Shown: piece by piece, positions 1 through 8,654 of the stretch
How positions within the stretch are numbered: position 1 is the first letter of the stretch
How the letters are laid out: every line of letters begins with the position of its first letter
Assembly (NCBI GenBank): GCA_002372855.1
Contig: DFIZ01000060.1
Span: 1 to 24,593, forward strand
Direction: 5' to 3'
Length of the DNA stretch: 24,593 nt
Source of the DNA: Bacteroidales bacterium UBA3684
Lineage (GTDB): Bacteria > Bacteroidota > Bacteroidia > Bacteroidales > P3
The notes under the pieces: model-generated
The model's input: only the letters and a program-made list of their open reading frames with translations
What the model was told of the DNA's origin: nothing
Databases searched by the model: none
Made by a program: the position numbers and the translations under genes

Positions 1-2
1 TC

Positions 3-1652
3 AAGAGCCACGCCATCCAGATGAACTACCGCGTCCCTGCGGAGAGTAATTCCGCTTTCGCAGGGCAGGACTTCACCCTCAACCTCATCGACACGCCGGG
101 CCATGTGGACTTCAGCTACGAGGTGAGCCGCGCCATAGCGGCCTGCGAGGGCGCGCTGCTGGTGGTGGACGCCACGCAGGGCATTCAGGCCCAGACGATA
201 AGCAACCTCTACCTGGCTTTGGAGAACGACCTGGAAATCATCCCCGTGATGAACAAGATAGACCTCGACAGCGCAATGCCCGAGGAGGTGGCCGACGAGA
301 TTGTGGACCTGCTGGGCTGCAAGCCGGAGGAGATTCTGCGCTGCTCGGCCAAGACGGGCATGGGTGTGCCGGAAATCCTCGACGCCATCGTGGAGCGCAT
401 CCCCGCGCCGCAGGGCGACCCCGAGGCTCCGCTGCAGGCGCTGGTGTTCGACTCGGTATTCAACCCTTTCCGCGGCATTATCAGCTACTTCCGCATCATG
501 AACGGCAAGCTGCGCACGGGCGACCATGTGAAATTCTTCTCGACGGGCAAGGAGTACGACGCCGACGAGGTGGGCGTGCTGCGGCTGAACATGGAGCCCT
601 GCAAGGAGCTGAGCGCCGGCAACGTGGGCTACATCATCAGTGGCATCAAGACCTCGAAGGAGGTGCGCGTGGGCGACACCATCACGCATGTGCAGGACCC
701 CTGCGAGAAGCCCATCGAGGGCTTCGAGGCAGTGAAGCCGATGGTCTTCGCGGGCGTCTATCCCGTTGACACCGACGACTATGAGGAGCTGCGCGCCAGC
801 TTGGAGAAGCTACAACTGAACGACGCCAGCCTGACCTTCGAGCCGGAGAGCTCGCTGGCCCTGGGCTTCGGATTCCGCTGCGGATTCCTCGGACTGCTGC
901 ACATGGAGATTGTGCAGGAGCGACTGACGAGGGAGTTCAACATGGACGTCATCACCACGGTGCCCAACGTGCAGTACAAAGTGAAGCTCACCAACGGCAG
1001 CGAAATCGACGTGTACAACCCCTCCGGCATGCCGGAGCCGAACAATATCAGCGAGGTGTACGAGCCGTACATCCACGCGCAGATCATCACCAAGGCCGAC
1101 TTCATCGGGCCCGTCATCAAGCTCTGCATGGACAAGCGCGGCCAGCTGAAGAACCAGAACTACCTGACCACCGACCGCATCGAGATAACCTTCGACCTGC
1201 CGCTGGGCGAGGTGGTGTTCGACTTCTACGACAAGCTGAAGAGCATCTCGAAAGGCTATGCCTCGTTCGACTACTACATCAACGGCTACCAGCCGTCGAA
1301 GCTGGTGAAGCTGGAGATATTGCTCAACGGCGACCCCGTGGACGCCCTCTCGACGCTGACCTATGTGGACAACGCCTACCCCATCGGGAGGAAGATGTGC
1401 GAGAAGCTGAAGGACCTGATACCGCGCCAGCAGTTCGACGTGGCCATCCAGGCGGCCATCGGCAGCAAGATTATCGCCCGCGAGACGGTGCGCCAGGTGC
1501 GCAAGGACGTGACGGCCAAGTGCTACGGCGGCGACATCACGCGTAAGCGCAAACTGCTCGAGAAACAGAAGGAGGGCAAGAAGCGCATGCGCCAGGTGGG
1601 CAACGTGGAGGTGCCGCAGAGCGCCTTCCTGGCGGTATTGAAACTGGACTAG
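3..1652 (+). CDS. lepA: Elongation factor 4 (LepA), 5'-truncated by the window edge
   Basis: This is the ribosome-associated translational GTPase EF4/LepA, a cytoplasmic factor that remodels elongating ribosomes. The open frame enters at base 3 (first residues KSHAIQM), so about the first 45 residues, including the P-loop, lie outside the window; 549 residues remain of a family length near 600. Visible G motifs are DTPGH (G3), NKID (G4) and SAK (G5). The EF-G-like core, the [13 protein letters not shown] block and the lysine-rich LepA C-terminal domain ending in FLAVLKLD follow in order. The identity is certain. One oddity: between the MNY and [11 protein letters not shown] segments there are about eight more residues than I recall in Bacteroides LepA, and the extra DNA is an imperfect palindrome (see the repeat at 35-65). 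A GC-rich hairpin overlaps the stop codon. Confidence 0.98.
   Translation, partial: KSHAIQMNYRVPAESNSAFAGQDFTLNLIDTPGHVDFSYEVSRAIAACEGALLVVDATQGIQAQTISNLYLALENDLEIIPVMNKIDLDSAMPEEVADEIVDLLGCKPEEILRCSAKTGMGVPEILDAIVERIPAPQGDPEAPLQALVFDSVFNPFRGIISYFRIMNGKLRTGDHVKFFSTGKEYDADEVGVLRLNMEPCKELSAGNVGYIISGIKTSKEVRVGDTITHVQDPCEKPIEGFEAVKPMVFAGVYPVDTDDYEELRASLEKLQLNDASLTFEPESSLALGFGFRCGFLGLLHMEIVQERLTREFNMDVITTVPNVQYKVKLTNGSEIDVYNPSGMPEPNNISEVYEPYIHAQIITKADFIGPVIKLCMDKRGQLKNQNYLTTDRIEITFDLPLGEVVFDFYDKLKSISKGYASFDYYINGYQPSKLVKLEILLNGDPVDALSTLTYVDNAYPIGRKMCEKLKDLIPRQQFDVAIQAAIGSKIIARETVRQVRKDVTAKCYGGDITRKRKLLEKQKEGKKRMRQVGNVEVPQSAFLAVLKLD
35..65. repeat. Palindromic in-frame insert inside lepA
   Basis: The arms CCCTGCG (35-41) and CGCAGGG (59-65) are perfect reverse complements. 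A second, alternative or nested pairing is GCGGA (39-43) with TCCGC (51-55). The segment is translated as roughly [11 protein letters not shown] and falls where other LepA proteins have a short beta-hairpin turn. Because it keeps the frame and adds about eight residues, it looks like a small palindromic element tolerated in a surface loop. No second copy was found in the window. Confidence 0.6.
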
Positions 1653-1673
1653 CGGCGGCGCTTGCGCCGCCGC
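1652..1673 (+). terminator. GC-only hairpin at the lepA stop codon, possible terminator
   Basis: GCGGCGGCGC, a TT loop and GCGCCGCCGC form a perfect 10-bp stem that starts on the last base of the lepA stop codon. No T-run follows on the plus strand (the next bases are ACAAGACAAAGG), so it is not a canonical intrinsic terminator. It may instead protect the 3' end or separate lepA from the lipoprotein gene. Confidence 0.4.
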
Positions 1674-1719
1674 ACAAGACAAAGGAAATTAAACATTAAC
1701 ACATAAACGAATTCAAAAA

Positions 1720-2241
1720 ATGAAAAAGATCACCCATTTCATGATGGCAGCCGCCCTGACGCTGGCCACGGCTGGTTTTGCTGCCTGCGGCGACAAGGAC
1801 AATGAAAACACCGAAGGCAACACCACCTACGAGGAGTCGGCAACGTTTGCCATCTATTATCAAGGACAGAAAATCGCCGCCGGCGACACCATCCAGATGG
1901 TTCCCACCGACGCGCAGGTGCGCAACGACTTTGCCCAGGCCGACATCGATGTGGAGAACAAGACCGCCAATGCCCTGCAGGCCTGTATCAGCATGACCAA
2001 AGTGGAAGGCCCTTCGGCACAGAACGAGGTGGAAATCTGCTTCAGCGGTGCCTGCCGCACATTCACCTGCCCCTTCACCTCCGACCCCTTCACGATGGAG
2101 CCGGGCCAGGCTTCGGCCAACAAAATCACCTACGACTACACGCCGTCGGCCATCACCGAACACACCCTCTATCGCCTCTCCGTGGGCGAGGGCTCGGACA
2201 TGGCCAATGCACAGGTGGTTTTCATCGAGCACGCTAAGTAA
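1720..2241 (+). CDS. Small secreted lipoprotein, unknown function
   Basis: A 173-residue protein with a lipoprotein signal peptide: MKKIT, a hydrophobic stretch, then the lipobox FAAC with the acylated cysteine at about residue 22, followed by an acidic linker (GDKDNENTEGN). The mature part is a single small domain with three further cysteines and alternating hydrophobic residues that suggest a beta-sandwich; I do not recognise the family. The ATG is preceded by an A-rich tract (AATTCAAAAA) typical of Bacteroidetes leaders. It lies 67 bases after lepA with no clear -7 box between them, so it may be transcribed from lepA. Its stop codon overlaps the end of the convergent flippase gene by eight bases. 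Confidence 0.85.
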   Translation: MKKITHFMMAAALTLATAGFAACGDKDNENTEGNTTYEESATFAIYYQGQKIAAGDTIQMVPTDAQVRNDFAQADIDVENKTANALQACISMTKVEGPSAQNEVEICFSGACRTFTCPFTSDPFTMEPGQASANKITYDYTPSAITEHTLYRLSVGEGSDMANAQVVFIEHAK

Positions 2242-3505
2242 GACTGCGCTCGTAGCGACGCACCTGATACAGATACCACAACAGCAGGGACGCAACACCA
2301 AGCGCCCCTGCTGTTGCATAGAGGCGTATGGAGACAAGGAAAGAGCCCAAGTGCAGGCCCAAGGCGATTGCGCCGATGCGCAGGGCGAAGACGGCCATGC
2401 AGAAGACGAACTCGGTGCGCTGGTTGGAGAAAACATTGGAGACAAACATCAGCGAGGTGGAGTTGAAAGCGATGTAGATCCACGGCAGGATGGCCCGGAC
2501 GTAGACTCCGCAGCCGGTCCATTCAGCACCGAAGAGGAAGGTGAACAGCGGTTCGGCCACGACCCACAGCACAACACATACCGGCAGGGCCACAGCGTTG
2601 ACGCTGAGCATGAAGCGTGCCATCATTCTCCACACCGAGCGGCGTTCGCGCACCCCCTCGGCCACACGGGCATAGAGCACGCGCTCGAAGGCGCCGCTGA
2701 GCAGGTTGGCCGGGCGGAAGGTGAACGTCAGCGCCAAGCCGAACAGGCCCACGTCGGCACGGTCGAAATAGAGTGCCAGCCAAAGGAACGGCAGGTTGGC
2801 TGAAAGGCTGTCGATGAGATCGCGGCTGGCGACGAACAGGGGGAAGTTGCGATGATGGCGTGCGGCGGCAATTTGTTCGCTGCGCGAAGTGGATGGCAAA
2901 GCAAGGCTCCGCATGCGAAAGCGATAGAGGAGATTGGCGGAGGCCTGGCCAAGAACAGTGCCCAGAGGCATGCCCGCACGGTTCATCCCCAAGAGGCCGA
3001 AAAGCACCTTGAGGGCAGCGCCGGCGATGGAATTGGTGGTGACGGAAGCGGCGATGAGCTTGTAGCGTCGCACGCGGTTGTAGAGCGAAGCATAGATACG
3101 CGATGTGCCGGAGAAATAGACCATCGGGGGGATGAGCAGTGTCAGCACCCCCAGTTCGGCGAGATTGCCGGGAAGGGCATGAGTGAGATAGAGCACCGCA
3201 GCCACCGTGAGCAGGAGCAGGCACACCAGCGTATTGAGCCGCAGGGCAAAGCGGGCAATGGCAGCCGTCTCCCGATTATCCTTCGCCACGACGACCGCAA
3301 GCTCGTACTTGCAGGTGGAGAGGATGATCAGCACCTCGATATAAGAGTAGAAAATGTTGAACAGCGCATAGTCGGAAGGGGAATAGATACGGGTGAGAAT
3401 CAGGTAGGCGAGCATCGAGATGGCCTGGGCAAGGATGTTGCCGCTTGCCAATGTGGCGGCTTCCCTGGCCAGAGCCGATTCCCGTATATGGTTCCAAAGT
3501 TTCAT
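2234..3505 (-). CDS. Wzx-type polysaccharide flippase
   Basis: An inner-membrane lipid-linked oligosaccharide flippase of the MVF/PST superfamily, 423 residues. Evidence is an N-terminal ALAREAATLASGNILAQAISMLAYLILTR-like segment (helix 1 with the small-residue pattern of the family), the YSPSDYALFNIFYS motif after it, and about 12 hydrophobic segments separated by short basic loops. The start at 3505 is chosen because its ATG overlaps the stop of the upstream VWA gene as ATGA, indicating translational coupling; a longer frame extends upstream but would lie inside that gene. The substrate cannot be told. The C-terminus (RRYERSLT) overlaps the convergent lipoprotein gene by eight bases. It is separated from other glycan genes, so it may serve a short O-antigen, capsule or glycolipid. 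Confidence 0.88.
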   Translation of the reverse strand: MKLWNHIRESALAREAATLASGNILAQAISMLAYLILTRIYSPSDYALFNIFYSYIEVLIILSTCKYELAVVVAKDNRETAAIARFALRLNTLVCLLLLTVAAVLYLTHALPGNLAELGVLTLLIPPMVYFSGTSRIYASLYNRVRRYKLIAASVTTNSIAGAALKVLFGLLGMNRAGMPLGTVLGQASANLLYRFRMRSLALPSTSRSEQIAAARHHRNFPLFVASRDLIDSLSANLPFLWLALYFDRADVGLFGLALTFTFRPANLLSGAFERVLYARVAEGVRERRSVWRMMARFMLSVNAVALPVCVVLWVVAEPLFTFLFGAEWTGCGVYVRAILPWIYIAFNSTSLMFVSNVFSNQRTEFVFCMAVFALRIGAIALGLHLGSFLVSIRLYATAGALGVASLLLWYLYQVRRYERSLT

Positions 3506-5499
3506 ATCTCGCCATAGTATTTGCGCAGCACCCATTCAGTCCCCAGCAGCAGCACGATGAGCAGCAGCACCCACGGCAGGCCGATGAGCTCGGAGAAGCG
3601 GGTGTGGGTGTAGATGGTGGGCTTGAGGGCGGCAAGTTCGTCGCGGAGCTCGTCGAGCTGATCGGGGTAGAACATCTTTCCACCGGTGACGGCGCTGATG
3701 GTGCGCAGCAACGCGTGGTCGGCCGTGAGGTTGGCCTGTTCCAGGTGCAGCGCCTCCACGGCGAAGGAACCCTCGGCCGTGAGGGTTTTGCCGTTGTACT
3801 GCGTGGTGGCCCTGTAGCGGTAGAGGCCCTCGGGCAGACGGCCCAGCGAGAGGGTGTAGGCGTCGCCGCGACGGGTGAAGCTGAAGTCGCCCTTGACGGA
3901 ATCGCCCATAAGGGTGAAGGTGGCCTCGGGGGCATTGAAGAGTTCGTAGGCGTCGTTGTAGAGCTGCGCTCCGACGGTGATGGCCTCGATGTCGGAGTAG
4001 TGGCGCTCGGCCTCGACGATGAAGCGGTCGCGCTGGTCGGTGACGGCGGCAAAGTTGACCATCTGGCTCAGCAGGCGGTCGAAATGCTCGTGCGAACTGT
4101 TGTTCTGGTAATCGGCCAGGCGCCATTTCCACAGTCCCTCGCCCCAGACAAACACACGGTGCTCCCTACCCTGCGCCGAGGCGGCCACGAGGGGCTGGCG
4201 GGTGTCGATGCTGCCCAACCGGGCGGTAAAAAGCGACTGCAGCGACGCCGACACCTTCGGTTCGCCGAAAGGCACATCCAGCGGCGGGAACTGCTCGACA
4301 GCCTCGCCGTCGGAGGCTTCGAGGTTGAAGAGCGAGAAACCGCCGTTATACACGGCCGTCATCTCACTGCTTTTCTTGCTCTTCGATACAATTTCCAGAC
4401 CGGTGTGCAAGGCGTTGAAGCGCGGCAGGTCGGTCTGTGTACCAATGACATACATCTGCGGCAACTGCTCCAGCTCCTTGGGCACGGCGTGTGTGGCGGA
4501 GGGGAGGTTGTGGAGTACGACGAGGCTGTAGTTGGAGTCCTGCAGGCGCAGCTTGCCCCCCTGCAGCGCATCGGCGGCGACCACACGTGCTTCGAAGTTG
4601 GGGTTGCTCTCCACGGCCTGCTTCATCGCGCCGAGGTCAGGATGGGGCGCATGGCCCACGATGAGCACCTTGCGACGACCGTCGATGACGTCGACATAGA
4701 TGGTCTGCCGGTTGTTCTCCGACTCCACCTCGCCGTCGACCACAGTCAGCGTGGCCACATACTTCTGCAGTCCCTTGGCTTCGGCCTTGATATTGAAAGA
4801 GAGCGTATTGGAGAAATCGTCATCCGTGTAGTCCACCCTTTGCGACGCCACGTTGCGACCACGGCCGTCGACCACGGTCAGCTGGGCGCTCTTGCCCTGC
4901 AGGCGGCGGGCGCCGACGGTAATCTCCACGGGGAAGGTATTGCCCAGGTAGGCAATTCGGTTGTGACGCACATTGGCCACGGCGGCATCGCGGCGCGGCG
5001 TGGTGTCGCCCAGGGCGATGGTGTAGACCGGCATGCCCAGGCGCTCGGCCACGGTGGCGGGGTTCTGCCCGTGGTTGTTGATGCCGTCGGAAGCCAGCAC
5101 CACGGCGGCATCCTCGGGATGCACAGCGTCCAGCAGGGCGCCGAGGTCGGTCTGCCCGGCATGCGACGCATCGGCGGTGAGCACCCCGTTGCACTTATCC
5201 ATGATATCGTCGGAAAGGCCAGCCAGCGAGAAAGCCGAGTCGGCACTGGCCTGCACCGACAGCGAGCGGTCCTCAATCATGTCCACGCGGGGCTTCTGCC
5301 GCTCGTTCACCGTGCGCTTGGCCACAGGCGACAGCAGCAGCAGCGCGATGACCGACACCGCCACAAACCTCAGCGCCGCCAGCAACACGTTGATTCCCTT
5401 GCTGAAGGACCGGTGGCCCACAAAGTAGAGCACCGCGGCGTAGGCGGCACCTGCCAGCAGGCAGAGGAGGACGAAATACCAGGGATAGTCGATGATCAT
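3502..5499 (-). CDS. Membrane-anchored von Willebrand factor A domain protein
   Basis: A 665-residue envelope protein. Two N-terminal membrane segments (about residues 6-27 and 38-59) are followed by a VWA domain with a complete MIDAS start, DRSLS at 77-81, and the second metal-site loop SDGINNHG at 137-144. The long middle part is beta-rich and probably extracytoplasmic, including an immunoglobulin-like segment near residues 165-230. A third membrane segment (about 638-656, LPWVLLLIVLLLGTEW) sits just before the C-terminus. This TM2-VWA-TM layout is common in Bacteroidetes; its function is not established, and metal-dependent protein binding is the family expectation. It is the middle gene of M16-VWA-flippase, coupled to the flippase by an ATGA overlap. 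Heptanucleotide repeats lie directly upstream of its ATG. Confidence 0.85.
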   Translation of the reverse strand: MIIDYPWYFVLLCLLAGAAYAAVLYFVGHRSFSKGINVLLAALRFVAVSVIALLLLSPVAKRTVNERQKPRVDMIEDRSLSVQASADSAFSLAGLSDDIMDKCNGVLTADASHAGQTDLGALLDAVHPEDAAVVLASDGINNHGQNPATVAERLGMPVYTIALGDTTPRRDAAVANVRHNRIAYLGNTFPVEITVGARRLQGKSAQLTVVDGRGRNVASQRVDYTDDDFSNTLSFNIKAEAKGLQKYVATLTVVDGEVESENNRQTIYVDVIDGRRKVLIVGHAPHPDLGAMKQAVESNPNFEARVVAADALQGGKLRLQDSNYSLVVLHNLPSATHAVPKELEQLPQMYVIGTQTDLPRFNALHTGLEIVSKSKKSSEMTAVYNGGFSLFNLEASDGEAVEQFPPLDVPFGEPKVSASLQSLFTARLGSIDTRQPLVAASAQGREHRVFVWGEGLWKWRLADYQNNSSHEHFDRLLSQMVNFAAVTDQRDRFIVEAERHYSDIEAITVGAQLYNDAYELFNAPEATFTLMGDSVKGDFSFTRRGDAYTLSLGRLPEGLYRYRATTQYNGKTLTAEGSFAVEALHLEQANLTADHALLRTISAVTGGKMFYPDQLDELRDELAALKPTIYTHTRFSELIGLPWVLLLIVLLLGTEWVLRKYYGEI

Positions 5500-5501
5500 C
5501 T

Positions 5502-5543
5502 CAGTGTTAAGTGTTTAGTGTTAAGTGTTCAGTGTTAAGTTTT
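5502..5543. repeat. Heptanucleotide repeat tract before the VWA gene start
   Basis: Three 14-bp units, each two heptamers of type AGTGTT(A/T/C), lie at 5502-5515, 5516-5529 and 5530-5543, for example CAGTGTTAAGTGTT. On the coding (minus) strand the tract reads as CTTAACA/CTGAACA heptamers and ends two bases upstream of the ATG at 5499. It fills most of the 51-base gap between the M16 and VWA genes. Confidence 0.85.
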
Positions 5544-5550
5544 GGGGTGT

Positions 5551-6771
5551 TCAGTTGCCATAAACCAGGGTGCTGAAGCGTTCCGGAGCGAAGCGTTCCC
5601 GGGCCACGCGCTGCAGGTCGGCGGCGGTGACGGCCATCAGGTCGGCCTCCATCTCCTCGAGGGTGTTTACGTGGTCGTAGCACAGGTAGGCCTTGCCGAT
5701 GGACTGCATCTCGTTCATGCCGAAATCGTCGTTGATGGCCATCTGCCCCACCATCTGGCGCTGGGCCGACCGCAGCTGGGCGGCTGTCAAGGGCTGCTCG
5801 GCCATGCGCATCAGCTCGTCGACAATCAGGCGGCGGGCACGCTCCTGCGCATCGAGGTCGACGCCGGCGTAGATGTAGAACAGGCCCGTATCCGAGAACG
5901 GTACGTACTGCGACTCAATGCTGTAGCAGAAACCGTAACGCTCGCGCACGGCGACATTGAGGCGCGAGTTCATGGCCGGCCCGCCGAGGATGTTGTTGAG
6001 CAGGGTGAACGCCGTCTTGTCGCCATGGTAGACGTCCGGCGCCTCGCAGCCCAACAGCAGGTGGGCCTGGTGGGTGTGGCGGTTCACGTAGCGGTCGAAC
6101 ACCTGGAACCGCGGCCGCAGCGAACGGTCCACCGCCGAGGGGTGGTTCTCGCAGGAGCCGAAATACTTCTCGCACAGGCGCACCAGGCGGTCGAACTTCA
6201 CGTCGCCGCTCACCGTCACCACCATGCGCGACGGCGTATAGTTGCTCCGCATGAAGCGCTTGATGCTCTCGGGCGTGAAACGCTTCACATTGCGTTTCGA
6301 ACCCAGGATGTTGTGCGCCAGGGGGTGGCCCTCGTAGGCCAACTCCTCGTACTGGTCGTAGATGAGCTCGGCGGGCGAGTCGTTGTAGGAGTTGATTTCC
6401 TCCAGCACCACATCGCGCTCTTTCTCAATCTCGTGCTGCGGGAAGGTGCTGTGGAACAAGATGTCGGCGAAGAGCTCGAGGCAACGCTCCAGGTGCTCGC
6501 TGAGCGACGAGGCGTAGACGCAGGTCTCCTCCTTGGTGGTGAAGGCGTTCAGCTCGCCGCCCACACCGTCTATGCGGTTCAGTATGTGGTAGGCGCGGCG
6601 GTGCTCGGTGCCCTTGAAGAGCGAATGCTCTATGAAATGCGCCATGCCCTCGTCGGCACCCGCCTCGTCGCGGCTGCCCACGTTGATGTACACACCGCTG
6701 TAGGTAACCCTCGACGGCGTGCGGCTCAGTATGATTTTCAGGCCATTGGCCAGAGTATGATATTCGTACAC
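5551..6771 (-). CDS. M16 family zinc metallopeptidase
   Basis: A pitrilysin-type peptidase of 406 residues, the length of the processing-peptidase subgroup with two M16 domains. The inverted zinc motif HFIEH is at residues 45-49 and the downstream acidic ligand is in VVLEEINSYND (E124 or E125), so it should be catalytically active. The second domain carries the usual LLNNILGGPAMNSRLNVAVRE-type block near residues 245-270 with the RYGFCYSI segment. No signal peptide is evident, suggesting a cytoplasmic location. The start is GTG at 6771; an in-frame TAG lies two codons upstream (6777-6775), so no earlier start is possible. A -7 box lies 15 bases upstream, giving a very short leader. It heads the M16-VWA-flippase operon. 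Confidence 0.95.
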   Translation of the reverse strand: MYEYHTLANGLKIILSRTPSRVTYSGVYINVGSRDEAGADEGMAHFIEHSLFKGTEHRRAYHILNRIDGVGGELNAFTTKEETCVYASSLSEHLERCLELFADILFHSTFPQHEIEKERDVVLEEINSYNDSPAELIYDQYEELAYEGHPLAHNILGSKRNVKRFTPESIKRFMRSNYTPSRMVVTVSGDVKFDRLVRLCEKYFGSCENHPSAVDRSLRPRFQVFDRYVNRHTHQAHLLLGCEAPDVYHGDKTAFTLLNNILGGPAMNSRLNVAVRERYGFCYSIESQYVPFSDTGLFYIYAGVDLDAQERARRLIVDELMRMAEQPLTAAQLRSAQRQMVGQMAINDDFGMNEMQSIGKAYLCYDHVNTLEEMEADLMAVTAADLQRVARERFAPERFSTLVYGN

Positions 6772-6785
6772 AACTAGTTTTAATA

Positions 6786-6793
6786 CAAAATTA
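6786..6793 (-). promoter_or_regulatory. Bacteroidetes-type -7 box for the M16 operon
   Basis: The minus strand reads TAATTTTG, matching TAnnTTTG. The -33 region is only weakly TTTG-like (TTTTTCC). Transcription would begin about 6-10 bases before the GTG start, so the mRNA would be nearly leaderless. Confidence 0.5.
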
Positions 6794-6913
6794 CCATATA
6801 ATAACTACAGAATCGGAAAAATATTGTGTGCATCATTTTTTATTCTCACGGCGACGACGCAACAGCAACGGAACGCCGACGGAAGAAAAACGGAACCTCG
6901 ACGGAACGGGCCT

Positions 6914-7045
6914 GAACTTTGTTAAAGAACGTTAAAACGCCCGTTTTCGGACTTTTCATCTTTTTATCAAAACCTACCATGGTAGGAGTTGATAAGGAGT
7001 TGGTAAGGACTTGGTAAGGATTTGGTAAGTGCTTTAACAAAGTTC
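6914..7045. repeat. Inverted repeat enclosing the first 11-bp repeat element
   Basis: GAACTTTGTTAAAG (6914-6927) and CTTTAACAAAGTTC (7032-7045) are perfect 14-bp inverted copies that bracket 104 bases containing the palindrome and the four 11-bp units. The right arm contains the stop codon (7036-7034) and the last three codons of the ligase gene. The 262-base gene-free gap 6772-7033 otherwise holds only the M16 promoter and AT-rich DNA. Confidence 0.85.
6973..7030 (+). repeat. Palindrome plus 4 x 11-bp repeat element, copy 1
   Basis: The perfect palindrome CCTACCATGGTAGG (6973-6986) is followed without a gap by four 11-bp units: AGTTGATAAGG, AGTTGGTAAGG, ACTTGGTAAGG and a last, slightly altered ATTTGGTAAGT. 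It lies between the 3' end of the ligase gene and the M16 promoter. Copies 2 and 3 have the same order, orientation and unit number. Confidence 0.9.
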
Positions 7046-8578
7046 GACCCCTGTCGATTCGGGGTTTGACTCCGGTCGGCGGAAGGCCATGAACCAGGTG
7101 CAAAAGAGGATGCCCGCCAGGGAGTCGAGGGTGTTTTCGGCGAGGAACGAGACGAGGACCGCAACGGTCAGGGCCACAAAGAGCTGCCCCTGACGGCGGA
7201 GGCGCGGCGCGGCACGCAGCCACACCAGCACCATCAGCACGAAGAGCGGCAGGCCGAACATGGCGATGAGGGTCAGGTATTCGTTGTGGGGCATGAGGTC
7301 GGACCCTTGGAGAGGCGATGCCGAGCGCCGGAATTCAGCCTCCATGGCCTCGCCCAAGTCGCCGGTGCCGACGCCCGTCCAGGGGTGGCGCCCGATGATG
7401 TGGAGGGCGGTCCGCCAAAGCTCGAGGCGCTGGAGCATCGAGAAACCCTCGACAGCACGGTAGCAGCGGTAGTTCTCCAGCTCGAAAAACATCACATGGA
7501 GCATGCGCTGCGGCAGCGGGGCATGCTCGTAGACAGGATTGGGGACACCGCGGGCCACCTCGGCCACCTGCTCGTCGCTGAGGGCCGCCAGGCCGACACT
7601 GTCCTTGGGCAGGCCGAGGGCGTTGAGGTAGCGCACCAGGGAGGCTTCGACATTGTAGCCCGAGGCGGTGAGGCTATCGAGCGGCACACGGCTGCGCTTC
7701 GGCCATTGCTGCGCCAGCTCCTCGTGGCAAAGGTAGTTGTTCACGTAGTTGCCGCTCTCCACCATGCCGTCGTGCAGGTGCAGATAGGGGTTGCCCGAGG
7801 GGGTGTAGAGAGCAACGGGCTGGAGGGCAATGGGTTGTAGGGTATGGTAGGCGCGGTATTGCACAACCACATAGGCTGCCGTTCCGCCTACCACCGCCAG
7901 CCACACCGCCAGCCACAGCCAGCAGCGGCGCAGGCCGAGCACCACCACCAGCGACACCACTCCGAAGACGACGAAAGCCGTGTAGGACCTCAGCAGCAGC
8001 AGGAAGCCCATCATCCACACCATCAGGGCCGCCAAGGCCACTTTGCGCCAGAGGGGCGTACCGCCGTCTGCGTGGCGCAACATGTTGACGCAAAGGAAGA
8101 CAACCATACAGCAGTTGAGGGCGAAGCGGATGTGGGAAATGAAAGGTACCATCTGGCGGTAGGGCAGGTCGGGAATGGCGAGGTAGCGGACCAGGCCAAT
8201 GACGGTGACCACGAAGACCGTGCCCATGTAGAGGGTGAGGATGGTGCTGCGGGCGCGTCCGGCAGGGGGACGGGTGGTGAGCACCACAAGGGGCACCGCG
8301 AGCCACGGCAGGAGACGTTCCACCACGTGGAATCCCGCTGGCAGATTGCTGGTCCACAACAGTCCGACCGCATGCAGCAGGAAGAAGAACGCCACGGCAT
8401 GCAGCAGACGGCTCTGGCGGGCCATCGTCCACTTCTCGCTCCATCGTCCCTCGAGCAGCCAGTTGGCCAGCAGCAGCACCCACACAACGTTGCTCATGCC
8501 GATGCTTGTCACCATGCAGCCCCCCAAGAGGGTGAGCAGCACGAGGTAGATGCGTCTATGGACCTTGGCCGGGAACAA
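7034..8578 (-). CDS. O-antigen ligase-like polytopic membrane protein
   Basis: A 514-residue inner-membrane protein of the O-antigen ligase/polymerase family (Wzy_C, WaaL-like), which joins or polymerises undecaprenyl-linked glycans on the periplasmic side. About 10-12 hydrophobic segments flank one large loop (about residues 240-405), as expected for the family. The hallmark HPWTGVGTGD block is near residue 400 and is followed by HNEYLTLIAMFGLP with H431 and E433. The start is TTG at 8578, because no ATG is available before the first membrane segment; the next ATG (8515) would delete that segment. The gene lies 57 bases after the S41 protease gene. Its last codons lie inside one arm of the inverted repeat at 6914-7045. 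Whether it ligates or polymerises cannot be told from sequence. Confidence 0.85.
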   Translation of the reverse strand: MFPAKVHRRIYLVLLTLLGGCMVTSIGMSNVVWVLLLANWLLEGRWSEKWTMARQSRLLHAVAFFFLLHAVGLLWTSNLPAGFHVVERLLPWLAVPLVVLTTRPPAGRARSTILTLYMGTVFVVTVIGLVRYLAIPDLPYRQMVPFISHIRFALNCCMVVFLCVNMLRHADGGTPLWRKVALAALMVWMMGFLLLLRSYTAFVVFGVVSLVVVLGLRRCWLWLAVWLAVVGGTAAYVVVQYRAYHTLQPIALQPVALYTPSGNPYLHLHDGMVESGNYVNNYLCHEELAQQWPKRSRVPLDSLTASGYNVEASLVRYLNALGLPKDSVGLAALSDEQVAEVARGVPNPVYEHAPLPQRMLHVMFFELENYRCYRAVEGFSMLQRLELWRTALHIIGRHPWTGVGTGDLGEAMEAEFRRSASPLQGSDLMPHNEYLTLIAMFGLPLFVLMVLVWLRAAPRLRRQGQLFVALTVAVLVSFLAENTLDSLAGILFCTWFMAFRRPESNPESTGVELC

Positions 8579-8612
8579 GTTGACTATCAGTTAGGAGACA
8601 TGAACCATTGTC

Positions 8613-8654
8613 CTTTCACTCCCTCTCACTTCGCTTCACTCCCCTTTCACTCCC
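8613..8654. repeat. Short direct repeats across the S41 protease stop
   Basis: CTTTCACTCCC occurs at 8613-8623 and 8644-8654, with a near copy CTTCACTCCC at 8634-8643. One unit contains the TGA stop of the protease gene (8638-8636), and another encodes part of its final residues (VKGE). The rest fills the gap before the ligase gene. Confidence 0.6.

Noticed and set aside
6973..7030. CRISPR-like or iteron plasmid origin
   Set aside because: The 11-bp units have no spacers, and no replication initiator gene is near any of the three copies.
7034..8515. Ligase-like gene starting at the ATG at 8515 instead of TTG at 8578
   Set aside because: That start would remove the first membrane segment; the TTG start keeps it and suits the 57-base spacing from the protease gene, though TTG remains unproven.
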